Assembly (NCBI GenBank): GCA_005784505.1
Contig: VCAZ01000123.1
Location: 1,036,737 to 1,100,736 of the forward strand
Reading direction: 5' to 3'
Length of the DNA stretch: 64,000 nucleotides
Source of the DNA: Bagarius yarrelli
Lineage: Eukaryota > Chordata > Actinopteri > Siluriformes > Sisoridae
A program made the position numbers and the translations under genes. The notes beneath the pieces are model-generated. The model did no database searches and was not told the origin of the DNA. It saw only the letters and a list, made by a program, of their open reading frames with translations. Shown here in pieces: positions 1-10,294 of the stretch. Every line of letters starts with the position of its first letter. Position 1 is the first letter of the stretch.

Positions 1-720
1 ATCGGAAAAAAAACATTTCATTAGAACCTGATCTGTACATAAAACAGAAAAATCACACCAAATTTAAGGGGGAAAAAAACTTAGCTTATTAAAAAAAAAC
101 AAAAAACTAGAAGCTCTTATACTGAATCTTAAAAAAAAAATCACCTGAGGTCTTTTTCGAGAAATGAACGCAGACAAAACATTTATTCATAAACAAAATC
201 TACGGAAAAACAACATTTAGCACTTAAAGCAGAAGAAACACCCATTTGGGGCAAATTAAAAGTTGTTATTTTATTTGAAGAGCTGAATTTCACTGAAAGG
301 CTGATCTTCTGCATTCCTCTGAAATAAAATAAGATTCTCATGCTGTTAAATTTGATTCATTCCGCCGTTTTTACTGCGTTTATCGCCGACACCCCCTTTT
401 CCCCCCTAAAAGTCGCGTCAGTTCGGCAGCGAATGCGTTTTGTTGCCAGAAAAAAAAAAAACTCTCAGCAATTAAAGTGAAAAAAACCCACGCGATGCAA
501 ATAACGTGTAATTGGAACTGCCAAACGACCGGACGAGTGCAAAGCTTTTCATTTTCACAAATACATCGACTGACAGAACGGCGTCTCGGAGGAGCGCGGG
601 AAAATGACGCCAAAAAAAAACACACACAAAAAAAACCCAAAAAAACAAACAAGATGAAAAAAAGGTGGATGAATGGATGGAAAGAAGGAAGGAAGGATAG
701 AGAATTAAGAAAGGAATGAA
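1..720. other. AT-rich sequence, no gene seen
   Basis: Poly-A interruptions dominate 1-240. A slightly more GC-balanced part at 360-600 includes CCGCCG and GGCGTC segments but no splice-bounded frame. Short open frames here are interrupted by A-runs and are not convincing. Confidence 0.5.
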
Positions 721-790
721 AGAGGAAAGGAAGGAAAGATGGATAAAGAAAGGAGGAAGGAAGGAAGGAAGGAAGGAAGGAAGGAAAAAG
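700..790. repeat. (GGAA)n microsatellite
   Basis: Imperfect GAAA/GGAA repeats from about 690 become perfect GGAA between 752 and 785. Confidence 0.9.
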
Positions 791-1086
791 ATAGATAAAG
801 GGAATAAAAGTATTAAAAATCTAAAAATTGCATAAAAATATAGGTAGTAACAAATACCAAAAAAAGAAAGAAAAGAAAAAAAAGAAAAACAGCAAGAATA
901 AAAATAATATAAACAAAATAAAACAAAAAATTAATGAATAAATAAGGAGGAAAAAGATGCCATCTAGTTAAAGATTTTTATTTTTCTTTATCCGTCAATG
1001 TCAAGTTTTTTTACTTCAATTAAATTTTATGTGTTCTCTTTTATTGTTATCAGTTCTTATATTTAAAGCAAAATCTCCATACTGAT

Positions 1087-1088
1087 AC

Positions 1089-1124
<36 letters not shown>

Positions 1125-1135
1125 TAATATATAAT
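1087..1135. repeat. (AAT)n microsatellite
   Basis: About a dozen perfect TAA units, running into AT-rich sequence. Confidence 0.9.
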
Positions 1136-1353
1136 TATTAATACCCGTTTATATTATTATTTCAATAATAATTTAGGGGTTTTTTATGTTTAAAGTGAAT
1201 AAATCACATATAAGTGTAAAAACCAATAACACTCACCACAGTATGGATAGAATTTCACTTGTTTTTCACTTGTTTTTTATAAAAACAGCCAAATACAGCG
1301 GAAAAAAAAAAAAAAAATGTTAATTTTAATCATCAGCCACCTCGTCCCTCTCA

Positions 1354-1392
1354 CCACACACACACACACACACACACAGACACACACACACA
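1354..1392. repeat. (CA)n microsatellite
   Basis: Two CA blocks separated by a single GA. Confidence 0.9.
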
Positions 1393-1504
1393 AAACACCA
1401 CACACAACCAAATTTAACACAGCGACATCATCATTCACCGTGCTGCAGTCAGTGAGGGTTTAATTCTTATATTCACAGGGTCAGACATGATCACACACCG
1501 TGAG

Positions 1505-1567
1505 TGTTAAGGACCTCGCTCAGGGGCCCAACAGTGGCAGTTTGGGGGTTAAACCCTGATCCTCCAA
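1505..1567 (-). mobile_element. SINE fragment (tRNA-headed teleost SINE), middle part
   Basis: The plus strand reads GGACCTCGCTCAGGGGCCCA then ACAGTGGCAGTTTGGGGGTT. This is the reverse complement of the SINE core (ccaccaag, ctgccactgctgggcccctg, agcaaggcc). Head and tail are absent. Confidence 0.7.
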
Positions 1568-1627
1568 ATATTTCCTTTATCAGGTGATGATAGGGTTAAA
1601 AAAACTAATGTTCTACTGAAGAGTGCT

Positions 1628-1684
1628 GGAATATTGATTGATTGGCTGATTGATTGACTGACTGATTGAATGATTGATTGATTA
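1628..1684. repeat. (GATT)n microsatellite, imperfect
   Basis: GATT, GGCT and GACT tetramers repeat with substitutions. Confidence 0.8.
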
Positions 1685-1689
1685 AAAAA

Positions 1690-1998
1690 GCATCAAGCCG
1701 AAGCAAGTAGCAAGTTTTGAACCCAAAGGTACAGTTTATTTACAATAGTGTCAAACAATCAACATAAACTAATCTCGATTTTAGCCTAGCATTAGCTTAG
1801 CTTAAACACTAACACAAATATAAACAAAACAATAAACATGAACTTGACTAGCATCAACTTGACTGGACTGGACCAAAATCACTGACAAAAGGAAACACAA
1901 GGGCTATAAATACACCAGACTAACCAATGGGAACGCGACACTTGGAAAAGGGGATCATGTGACAGGAACACATGAGGAACAAAGATCACATGACAAGT
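1690..1998. other. Possible interspersed repeat leading into a minisatellite
   Basis: This stretch has the layout of a fish dispersed repeat: GTTTATTTACAATAGTGTC near 1735, GGGCTATAAATACACCAGAC at 1902, then ACAGGAACACATGAGGAAC. A similar arrangement (tttatttaga, ccataaatacagagac) occurs at 52280-52410. The family is not recognised with confidence. Confidence 0.3.
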
Positions 1999-1999
1999 A

Positions 2000-2312
2000 A
2001 ACAAAAGACATGAAAGGAAACATGATCAACATGAACTGAAAACATGAAACAAGATCAAACATAAAACATAAAACATAAAAACATGATCAAACACAAAACA
2101 AGATCAAACATAAAACATGAAACATGAAACAAGATCAAACATAAAACACAAACAAGATCAAACATAAAACATAAAACAAGATCAAACATTAAACATGAAA
2201 CAAAAACAAGATCAAACATAAAACACAAAACAAAATCAAACATAAAACATGAAGAGCAAAACAAGATTAAACATAAAACATGAAACAAAACATTAAACTA
2301 GAAACAGAACAT
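2000..2312. repeat. Minisatellite, unit about 24-30 bp built on GATCAAACATAAAAC
   Basis: The words AAGATCAAACATAAAACA and ACATGAAACA recur more than ten times with small insertions. The array keeps a minus-strand frame open by periodicity, and this is not a gene. Confidence 0.85.
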
Positions 2313-2639
2313 AAAAAACAATCTTTACAAAATTCTTGATTTTGAACATTTTTACTTTTATTTATTAAATTAAAAATACATTTCAACGATATTTAGCATT
2401 TTTATTTATCATTAATTAAAAAATAATAAACAAATTTCCATTTCTATTTTATCAAACAAAAAAATAATTTCAATTTATCTTAATTTACTACAACTTGTAA
2501 AGAATGATTACAAACGTATTGCCAGAAATCTAAACATAAACCATCAAACAAAATCCGTTTTTATAAGATTCTGTAAATAAATGTAATAAAGGTTTATAAA
2601 GCACATCCAGCATTATTAACAAAGTGAAATTGCCCTGGT

Positions 2640-2895
2640 ATGTCCCTCTCCGAGAAGCAGAGCATCGATCCAACTTTTATGCTTTGCGCTTCTTTGTTTC
2701 GGTTGCTAATTCTCCGCGATCAGCGCAAACATGCTAATTATTTCAGATGAGGGTGAAGTGCAAAGCGGAGAGACAATAGAAAAATCGTTATCATGCAGGA
2801 ATTAAAATGATCTAATGAGTAAATGTTTAAAGCTGGAGGCAGACGGCCCGATGAGGAGGCGAGATAAACAATCAATATGTTTTAACAGGGCTAAG
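2640..2895. other. Candidate conserved non-coding block
   Basis: Complex, repeat-free, GC-balanced sequence inside AT-rich surroundings. It contains a TAATTA homeodomain core at 2735-2740 and several other short AT-core motifs. No splice-bounded frame was found. Conservation was not tested. Confidence 0.3.
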
Positions 2896-2898
2896 CAA

Positions 2899-2989
2899 TT
2901 GTGAGAGAGAGAGAGAGAGCGAGAGAGAGAAAAAGAGAGAGACAGAGAGAGAAAGCAAGAGAGAGACAGAGAGACAGAGAGAGAAAGCG
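2899..2989. repeat. (GA)n purine tract, imperfect
   Basis: GAGAGA with AAAG and ACAG interruptions over about 90 bp. Confidence 0.9.
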
Positions 2990-3014
2990 TAGGACTCGAG
3001 TGGAATCAATACTC

Positions 3015-3230
3015 ATCTGTAGGTTTGTGCGGAAACAGTAATTTAATGAAACAAACCTCTTATTATATTTTGTCAGGAGCTGGCGGCCCGACCTGCGTTA
3101 TCGACCCACGCGCTACTTGTTGCGGTGTGGATCCTATTAAACCTCAGCGTAAAGCCATAATCGCAATATTAGACTCGGGCCAGGAGGAGATTAGACACGT
3201 GCTGATAATCGATTCAAGGAAATAGTGTGA
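3015..3230. other. Candidate conserved non-coding block
   Basis: Repeat-free and CpG-bearing (GGCGGCCCGACC, GACCCACGCGC). An open frame of 66 codons spans it, but its peptide is unfamiliar and lacks splice sites, so a regulatory block is more likely than an exon. Confidence 0.25.
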
Positions 3231-3429
3231 TATCTGCAGGAAGTTGTGAAAATACTGCCGGCTTACCTAGTAGCATGTCGTGGCATTCCGCTAATCCTTA
3301 ACTGAAACTAACAGACTCGAACCATGTTCCAGCATGACAATACCCCTGTGAATGAAGCTCATGATCTCCATGAAGATATGCTGCGTTCTAGATGTTTTGG
3401 AGTGAAAGAACTCTCATGTCCCATACAGA

Positions 3430-3625
3430 GTCCTGATTCTGACTCAACCCCACTGTTGGATAAATGAATGAATGAACCCCAGACCTCCTCACCTCAACAT
3501 CAGTGTCTGATCTCAATACTATTGTGACTAAATCAAATCCACATGATCCAATGATCCAATCTAGTGAACCTGTACTGAAGTCTGGAGGTGATTATAGAAG
3601 ATCTAGGCTTTGTACGGATGAGTGG
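3430..3625 (+). mobile_element. Tc1-like transposon remnant (transposase C-terminal end)
   Basis: The segment ACCCCAGACCTCCTCACCTC and AACATCAGTGTCTGATCTCA, followed by diverged CTAGTG and TCTGGAGGTGATTATA, matches my recollection of the 3' coding end of a Tc1-like transposon common in fishes. Many substitutions and stops are present. No terminal inverted repeats were found, so it is a dead fragment. Confidence 0.5.
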
Positions 3626-3629
3626 AACA

Positions 3630-3945
3630 GCAGGATATCAGGGAAATCAGGGTATCATGTTTAGGAGGCACTGGGGATTGAAAACCATCTCAATCAGATC
3701 AAACGTGCTTGTCGTATCGCTGCCTGCTGGATCGTCTGTTGGATCCGCAGCTTGTGACTCATGAGGCTTCGGAGGGATGAAATATCAAGCTCTGAGGATG
3801 ACAGAACATCATGCTCACAAACACAAAGTCGCTGCAGAACGATCGATGCGTCTCCAGTCCAGTGAAGCTACTGATGCGTTCAAGCGCTCCTGGTAAAGTT
3901 CTTATTATTAACTAACACAGAGTCCAACAACAAATAGAAGGTTTT
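3630..3945. other. Unassigned sequence
   Basis: Mixed-composition DNA with no open frame bounded by splice signals and no repeat that I recognise. Confidence 0.4.
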
Positions 3946-3949
3946 GGCT

Positions 3950-4500
3950 TCTAGATTAAATGAGACTATATCAGAGCAGACTAGATTACATGAAATTAGA
4001 TTTAAATAGATTAGATTAGAATAGACTAGAATAGATCAGATCAGTCCAAATTAGATTAGACCATATTTTATTAGATTACATTAGACTCAATTACATCAGA
4101 TTATATTAGATTACAGCAAACTAGATTACATTCAATTAAATCAAACTAGATTAGATTATGCCAGCCTAGATTATATTAGCATTAGCCAATTTAACATTAG
4201 ATTAACACAATAATTACATTAAGATACACCAGGACTATTAGAGTTAGATTATCAGTTAGACTGGACTCTATTAGACCTTACATTAGATCAGACCTAGATT
4301 ATACCATTACATCAGATTAGACTGGACATTATCAGATGATTAGACTAGACCAGATTACATCAAATGAGATGAGATTACATTAGATTGAATTACATTAGAA
4401 TAGATTAGCTTTGATTATACTAGATTGGTTGGGATTCAAAGACTAGACTAGATCGCATTGGATTGAATTAAATTACATTAGATTAGATTAGATTAGTTAT
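3950..4500. repeat. Degenerate ATTAGATTAG repeat tract, about 550 bp
   Basis: The words AGATTAGATTA, ACTAGATTACAT and GACTAGA recur throughout with a loose 5-bp rhythm, strongest at 4465-4495. It looks like an old, diverged short tandem expansion. Confidence 0.75.
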
Positions 4501-4794
4501 GTCTGGCTCATATTAATGAGTTTCATATTCAGCGGGTTTAAAGGAAGTTATTTTACTGGAGCCGCAGAGTCGTAGAGCCGCCGAATAAACAGCAGATTCG
4601 CAAAGATTTATTTTAATCCTCCATGTGCCTTCATTTATTTATTTATTTATTATATTTATTATTATTTTTATTAAATGTGGCAGCTTTTTTTCTGAAAAAG
4701 CTTCAACTGAAATAACTTTTTATAAAACCTTTTATTTTTTATTTATTTTTTAAGAGAAAATAGATTCTATTTTTAATATATTTTTTTGTTTCTT

Positions 4795-4870
4795 TACACA
4801 CACACACACCCCACACCACACACCACACACACACAACACACACACAAAGTTTATGACACACCCACACCAC
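4795..4870. repeat. CA-rich tract, imperfect
   Basis: Interrupted ACAC runs with ACCAC variants. Confidence 0.8.
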
Positions 4871-5047
4871 AAACAGACAAAAGTTTTAAACAAACAATAA
4901 AACCAGAACAATAAGAAAGTAAAATTTATACACGAAACTTAAAAGAAATTTTTTCAACTTCAAAAAAAATTATTTTCTTCAATTCAATGTGTAACACAGG
5001 AGCAAAGCCACAATGCTCAAGTGTGACAAAGATCAAAATGAGAGGAA

Positions 5048-5049
<2 letters not shown>

Positions 5050-5080
<31 letters not shown>
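5050..5080. repeat. (CA)n microsatellite
   Basis: About 15 perfect CA units. Confidence 0.95.
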
Positions 5081-5083
<3 letters not shown>

Positions 5084-5196
5084 CCAGTCTACCATACGGG
5101 CCGTGAGCAGGCAGACAGAGCAGATGGCAAATAAGCTTGCAACCTGCCGTCACTTTGAGACTCTGCACTATGCATCAGATTTACCTGACCTGCCCC

Positions 5197-5197
<1 letters not shown>

Positions 5198-5233
<36 letters not shown>
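5198..5233. repeat. (CA)n microsatellite
   Basis: About 17 perfect units, 120 bp after the previous CA block. The two make a repetitive open frame of no coding value. Confidence 0.95.
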
Positions 5234-5235
<2 letters not shown>

Positions 5236-5489
5236 TAAACAAATTGAATCTCAGGATTCTCGTCTATTCTCATCCCCCTGGCTGCCGAATGTCCGGACTC
5301 AGCACAGGCTCGGAGTTTGGAGAGCTCAGTCTTCGTTTTTTGCATTTAAAGTGTCTTATTTACAAAGCAAGTATAAAGGTCTATCTTTAGCCACCGGTTT
5401 CTGTGTGTGTGTGTGTTGAAGCCTGATGAACCGCCAGAAACAGAGAGAACGAAGAAACCACAGCAAAAAACTTCTACAATTACAAATTA

Positions 5490-5850
5490 CAAAGACAGAC
5501 AGACAGATAGGTATATGGATGACTGAATGAATACCTAGATGGATGGATGGATGTATGGATGGATAGATGCATGGATCTATAGATGGATGGATGCATCTGT
5601 CGATGGATAGATGGATGGATGGATGGATGAAGGGATTATTGGATTAACAGATGGGCAGATAAATAATTGTATACATGTATCCATAGATGAATGAAAAAAT
5701 AATTAGATGGATGGATGACTGTATCTATAATTGGATGGATAGATGAATGGATGGGCGGATTTATGTTTCTGTAGATAGAGGAATGGATGGCTGTATCTAT
5801 AGATGTATGGATGGATAGATGGATCTATAGATACCTACAGATCTTCTGAT
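5490..5850. repeat. (GATG)n / (GATA)n imperfect microsatellite, about 350 bp
   Basis: GGATGGAT blocks at 5535-5635 and 5700-5830 alternate with GATAGAT and TCTATAGAT. It is an old, compound tetranucleotide tract. Confidence 0.85.
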
Positions 5851-5914
5851 AAAGGCATGCAGTAAGACAGTTAAAGTAGTTTGCTGATAAATATATTAAA
5901 AAAATTAGTGTTTT

Positions 5915-6220
5915 TGTGCGGATAAATAGTTTCCAGCTGCTGGAGAGTAACGCTGAGCGCTGGAGTTTTACTCCAGAGATTCCATTTGCATATCACACTC
6001 AGACTTTATCCTTCCTGATGAAAAGAACAAGAGAAAAACAAGCTTCCTTCTCATTTCCACATCTGCGTCTCATCTTCTCTCGGATTGAATCCTTTCCAGC
6101 ACATCTGCAGCAATTCCCGTTTAATTTCGAGTTCATCTGGGAACAGAAATTTCCCGTTACAACCCGACGGCAGGATCATTTCTTAAACCTCGAAACAGCA
6201 GAAAAAATATCATCTTAAAG
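5915..6220. other. Candidate conserved non-coding block with octamer motif
   Basis: Repeat-free, complex sequence carrying ATTTGCAT (5984-5991), the POU/octamer site. An open frame of 100 codons crosses it but has no convincing splice borders or recognisable protein, so a regulatory role is the more likely reading. Conservation was not tested. Confidence 0.3.
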
Positions 6221-6282
6221 AAAGTCCACACAGTATTTAAATGACGCCTTAAGCCCCGCCCACTATAAGCAATATATCCGTT

Positions 6283-6402
6283 CACATTCCTGGCATTCGG
6301 CCCTTTTATCCAGAGCGACTTACATATCATCTCATTTTTTCAATCCCTTTAAGCAGCTGAGGGTTCGGGGGCCTTGCTCAGGGGCCCAGTAGCAGCAACT
6401 TA
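6283..6402 (-). mobile_element. SINE fragment, core and tail
   Basis: The tail (TGGCATTCGGCCCTTTTATC then CAGAGCGACTTAC) is followed by GGGCCTTGCTCAGGGGCCCA-type core, in reverse orientation. The tRNA-like head is missing. Confidence 0.75.
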
Positions 6403-7015
6403 TATTTTTTCCATTCATCAGTACAGCTCTTAGAAAAAAACCATTACACGTGTGTTTTTAAAGGTAAAGAGGAAATCTGTGCTCGCTATTTTAAAAAACA
6501 ATAACAACTTATTAGGCACACAAAAGAGTCAATCTTTGCCGTTATACGGTAATGTGATGTAATGTACATTTTTTTGTACAATTTTTAATGTAATACGGTA
6601 ATGTACAATTTTTTAGCCTAATACGGTAATGTCCAACTTTACCAGGACATGTACAATTTTTTTTTACTGTAATACAGGAAATGGTACGCAAAATGTTTTA
6701 ATTATTTAAAAAAAATATATTCCATTTTTGAATTTTTGCTTAAATCCATCATTTACATTCGTCAGCTAATAAATTAGCATTAAAACGGTAACAATTCTGC
6801 CCCTGTTCACTTTTGTAAGAAAAGGAATTTCATGTAACTGGACCATCACTGAATTTACTGCACCTCCCCCACTGTAGAAAGTGCCAGAAATCCTGAATTA
6901 TTGGATAAACACAAACTTTGGATTAGCCTGGAATCAATGCGGGTCAGCGGTGCCAAAATGTTAATTAGCATCCTGCTTCTGCCAACGGGACGTTAGGGCT
7001 GGCTCGAAGTCTACG
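6403..7015. other. AT-rich unassigned stretch
   Basis: Between 6540 and 6690 the phrase TAATACGGTAATGTACAATTT recurs three or four times at about 50 bp spacing with drift, suggesting a short decayed tandem. Nothing else is identifiable. Confidence 0.4.
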
Positions 7016-7039
7016 TTCTGAAGAAAGAGAGAGAAAATA

Positions 7040-7345
7040 AACATGCCAGTGTTTGGGTTGTTTCAGGGTTTATTACCGAGCACCTGCTCAGGTGGTTTGG
7101 GAAAGCCTTCCCGCGGCTCGGCGGCCATTGCCCAGATTCCACGCGTGCTAAAGGTCCTGGCGGCGTGGGCGAAATGTCTGCGAGCAGCTGCTGCGCTGGA
7201 GTGGCGAGTGTTGGAGGCTCGGAGCGCTTTCACCTCCGAGGCATTCAAGTCCTGGCAGCCGTGGCTAACCTAGCATTACCGCGGCAGCTGGGGCCATGAA
7301 TGGGTGCAATTACAGCCATTAGGTTGCTTAATTAACAGATTGCTG
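7040..7345. other. Candidate conserved non-coding block, GC-rich with TTAATTAA core
   Basis: A GC-rich half (7080-7265) full of CpG joins a homeodomain-type half with CAATTACAGCCATTAGG and TTAATTAA (7328-7335). Opposite-strand open frames here are shadows of GC content. It resembles developmental enhancers in texture, but no conservation test was possible. Confidence 0.35.
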
Positions 7346-7358
7346 TCAGACTGATGGA

Positions 7359-7381
7359 AAAAAAAAAAAAAAAAAAAAAAA
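7359..7381. repeat. Poly-A run
   Basis: About 23 consecutive A. Confidence 0.9.
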
Positions 7382-7384
7382 CAA

Positions 7385-7838
7385 CCCGTGACTCACAGAG
7401 ACTTTCCTAGCTCTCCGCCCCGTCTGTGGCCTTTCACTCGCGGCTAGTCTGCAGCTCGAGCTTCATTTAAAGCTTAATGAGCTTTCAGTGACTTCACTGG
7501 GGTTCATTATAGCATGAATTAAAGGGCAAAATCATTTCTGCAGCGAGCATCAAATCGATAAGAGTAGCAATGAGCGCCAGTCGCGCGGCTATAACATCTA
7601 TTCTAACACGAAACGCTGATTGCTTATTCTTTCTTCGTCAGTTGGAATCCATCATTGGTGTCTGAGATCTTCACGGTTCCACCTGATTAACCCACCAGTC
7701 TGATTGCTGGACCTAAGGTAAAGGTCAGCGCGTAGGGTTTGATGCTAACATTAGAGAAATAGTGTGTTAAGTTTGAAGATGATGTTTATTTAAGGGTTAA
7801 GCTCGGGTGTCTCGGGTGTCAGGGCTTCGTTACAGCTT
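7385..7838. other. Unassigned complex sequence
   Basis: GC-balanced at 7385-7600 (CTCTCCGCCCCGTCTGTGG, CGCGCGGC) and could continue the preceding block. The 20-base word AGCTCGGGTGTCTCGGGTGT at 7800 contains a short direct repeat. Confidence 0.3.
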
Positions 7839-7977
7839 GTGGACAGCAACACAGGACAAAGTTATAGGACATCAGACAAGAAGAAGAAGAAGATTACAAA
7901 CCAATTACTCCATTCCAGCTGGTTTTCCTCATTAACCTCTGCAGGACTGTCTTTTTCTTGCGCGCTTTGTCTGTCTA

Positions 7978-8350
7978 TTTTTATTTCTTTCTCTCTCTCG
8001 TTCTCTCTGTTTCACCCTTTTTATTTTTCTATCTTTCTCTTACTCTCTCTGTCTCTCTTTCTCGCTTGCTCTGTCTCTCTCATTCTTTTCTCTCTCCATC
8101 TTTGTTTGTTTGTCTCTCTTTCTCACGCTCTCTGTCCTCCTTTCTATCTTTATTTCTCTTGCTTGCTCTCTCTTTCTCTCTTTCTCTCTCTCTTTCTTGC
8201 TTCTTCTGTCTCTATCTCAGTTTGTATGCCCCTCTCTTTTTCTTTCTGTCTCTCTCTTTATCGTTGTGTGTGTGTCTCTCTCGCTCTCTCTCTTTCTCTC
8301 TCTGTGTCTCTCTCTTTCTCTCTCTGTGTCTCTCTCTTTTCATGTCTATC
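7978..8350. repeat. Polypyrimidine (CT)n tract, about 370 bp
   Basis: Almost pure C/T on the plus strand, with TTTCTCTC and TGTCTCTC subrepeats. It makes long Ser/Leu/Phe frames on one strand and Arg/Glu frames on the other, none of them coding. Confidence 0.95.
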
Positions 8351-8359
8351 TCTCTGTAT

Positions 8360-8640
8360 GTGTCTCTGTGCTTCAGTGTTAGTATCAATCCCGAGCGTGA
8401 ATCGTGCTTGTATTTCGTCGAGCGACACACACCTGCACCCGCCTTGATTCGGCAACTGCGCGCAATTAAAGGCAGTCGTAATTAATGAGACGTAGCCGCG
8501 TCCACCATATCGTCTTGCCCGGTCCTGTCCATAAAAACTACGCCCACGAAACTGACAGGACGCTGACAAACAAATCAAAGAGATTCTTTAAGAGGATGAA
8601 GCAGACTTTTTTTTTCTGCATTTTGCAGAGAGACTCTATC
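8360..8640. other. Unassigned CpG-bearing sequence
   Basis: Contains CCCGAGCGTGAATCGTGC and a TTAATTAATGAG-like stretch near 8480. It is repeat-free and may be regulatory, but nothing specific can be named. Confidence 0.25.
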
Positions 8641-8642
8641 CA

Positions 8643-8644
<2 letters not shown>

Positions 8645-8695
<51 letters not shown>
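8645..8695. repeat. (CA)n microsatellite, about 50 bp
   Basis: About 25 perfect units. Confidence 0.95.
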
Positions 8696-8696
<1 letters not shown>

Positions 8697-8699
8697 AAT

Positions 8700-9240
8700 A
8701 ACACTTTCTCTGGCGTTCTGGTTGCTTTATCCCGCTTCAGTGCTTTTTCATTAGTAGCCTGCGCTCTTTCCTGCTCTTCTTCTTTTTGCACACTGAGAAA
8801 ACGAGTGCGGAAGAGGTTGAACCTTTAAGTTGAACAGTTCGACAAAGACAGACAGACAGACCGACTACGGGGCCCCGGGGCCAGTCGGTTCTGATAAAGT
8901 AAAGGCTCTTTCCGTGGTGTTTGACCTTCAGTAATATTAAAGAACAGATCTTGGATTTGGAGGACAAACAAGAGGTGTGAACTTTACAAATCACTGAACA
9001 AACAGAGAAATAATCCACTGCAGGTCCAGATGAAGTCCTGACGTTTACAGAGATCCGTTTAAGAACAGATTTTAGTTCCTCGCTCACGCAGGTGCTTTAA
9101 AGTGTCGCGAGAAACTGCCTTTCCACTCGCCTTTCATCTGCTGACCTGGTGTCAGATTCAGAACCTCGACGCGATAAAGTAAAAGCTGTTTTTCTGACAC
9201 CGCCGCTGCGGGTCAACACTTAAGAGATGTCAGCACTGTG
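8700..9240. other. Unassigned sequence
   Basis: A GACAGACAGACAGACC run at 8849 and GGGGCCCCGGGGCC at 8870 stand out. No repeat family and no splice-bounded frame. Confidence 0.3.
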
Positions 9241-9422
9241 AAGAGGGAGAGAGAGGGAAAGAGAAAGAAAAGAGAGAGAGAGAGGAAGAAAGAGAGAAAG
9301 AGAGCGTGAGAGAGAGAAGAGGAGAGACATGAGAAAGGGAGGGTGAGAAAGAGAAAAAAAGACAGAGCGGGAGAAAGAGCGAGCGAGCGAGCGAGCAAGA
9401 GAGAGGGGAGTGGAGGGGGAGA
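9241..9422. repeat. Polypurine (GA)n tract, about 180 bp
   Basis: GAGAGGGA, GAAAGA and GAGCGAGCGAGC subrepeats. It is purine-rich on the plus strand, the opposite bias to the tract at 7978-8350. Confidence 0.95.
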
Positions 9423-9424
9423 AT

Positions 9425-10215
9425 AATATTCTATAAACTTCACTAAATCACACATACCCCACAAATGATAAAAGTCCCCATTGCCTTATGAAACAAATGA
9501 GCAAAACCATGCTAGCTATGCGCTAATCGCTGAAAATAGGATGGATCTTCACCACAGCGTTCTATAAAGCGAGCTCGAAGACACCATCGTGACCTTCGTC
9601 AACCTCCGCTTGAGGATCACCAGCAGTCTGGACAGGATTCCTGACAAGGTCACAGAAGCTAATGAAGATGAAAGACCTGCTCAGAAGCCTCTCCGGTTCC
9701 GTTCCCGGCGAAACTGAATCCATCAAAATCTCAACGTCAGATGAAGACATGCATCTTATTTCTGCGTCCCGGAAAAAAAAAGCCAATCGAGACGCAGTGA
9801 GCTATGAGACTCATCCATTCGGTCATGACTGACAAGTTAGCGGCGGTGCAGGGAAAAGTCTGACTTAATAAATCAAACCTGACAAGTTCTCCTGCACGTA
9901 TGCCAAGTCCAACTTTTACTCACGTTGCACTTTTTTTTTTTTTTTTACTCGCCGACAGAATTAACCAACCGACTGAGCCGCGAAATGCCATGGAGCGCCG
10001 CAGCTAAGAAAAAACTCAAACTCGCTTTGAGCGGAGAATATTAACTCGACCAAAATCCGGAGAAAAAGCAAAGCCAAGGTAATTTATTCGTGTTATTACA
10101 TGTTATCACGTTTATTAATAATTAAACCTTGGAGTAAATTAAAAACACGAGAATGCATTTGTGTTCCAATATTTTTGCATCTTGTGCTTCTTTAAAAAAT
10201 GTGTTTGACTTGTTT
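9425..10215. other. Unassigned complex sequence
   Basis: 9560-9790 is GC-balanced and open on the minus strand for 74 codons, ending in a poly-A run. The peptide is unfamiliar. Poly-T at 9930-9947. No confident feature. Confidence 0.3.
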
Positions 10216-10219
10216 CGCT

Positions 10220-10292
10220 TAGGTCAAGGGCCTTGCTCAGATGCCCAGTAATGGCAGCTTGGAATTAAACCTATGATCATTTAATGATTTGG
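10220..10292 (-). mobile_element. SINE fragment, core
   Basis: GGGCCTTGCTCAGATGCCCA, then GTAATGGCAGCTTGGAATTA and AACCTATGATC. It is the reverse complement of the SINE middle and B-box side. Confidence 0.7.
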
Positions 10293-10294
10293 TG

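Noticed and set aside
2055..2288. 77-codon minus frame with repeated Met-Phe-Asp-Leu
   Set aside because: It follows the minisatellite unit, with no splice sites or codon bias.
7839..8485. Long plus-strand frames of 175-202 codons
   Set aside because: They are translations of a CT-rich microsatellite (Ser, Leu, Phe runs). All frames are open by composition.
9562..9786. 74-codon minus frame in GC-balanced sequence
   Set aside because: It starts inside a poly-A/T-bordered segment, lacks splice signals and is not recognisable.
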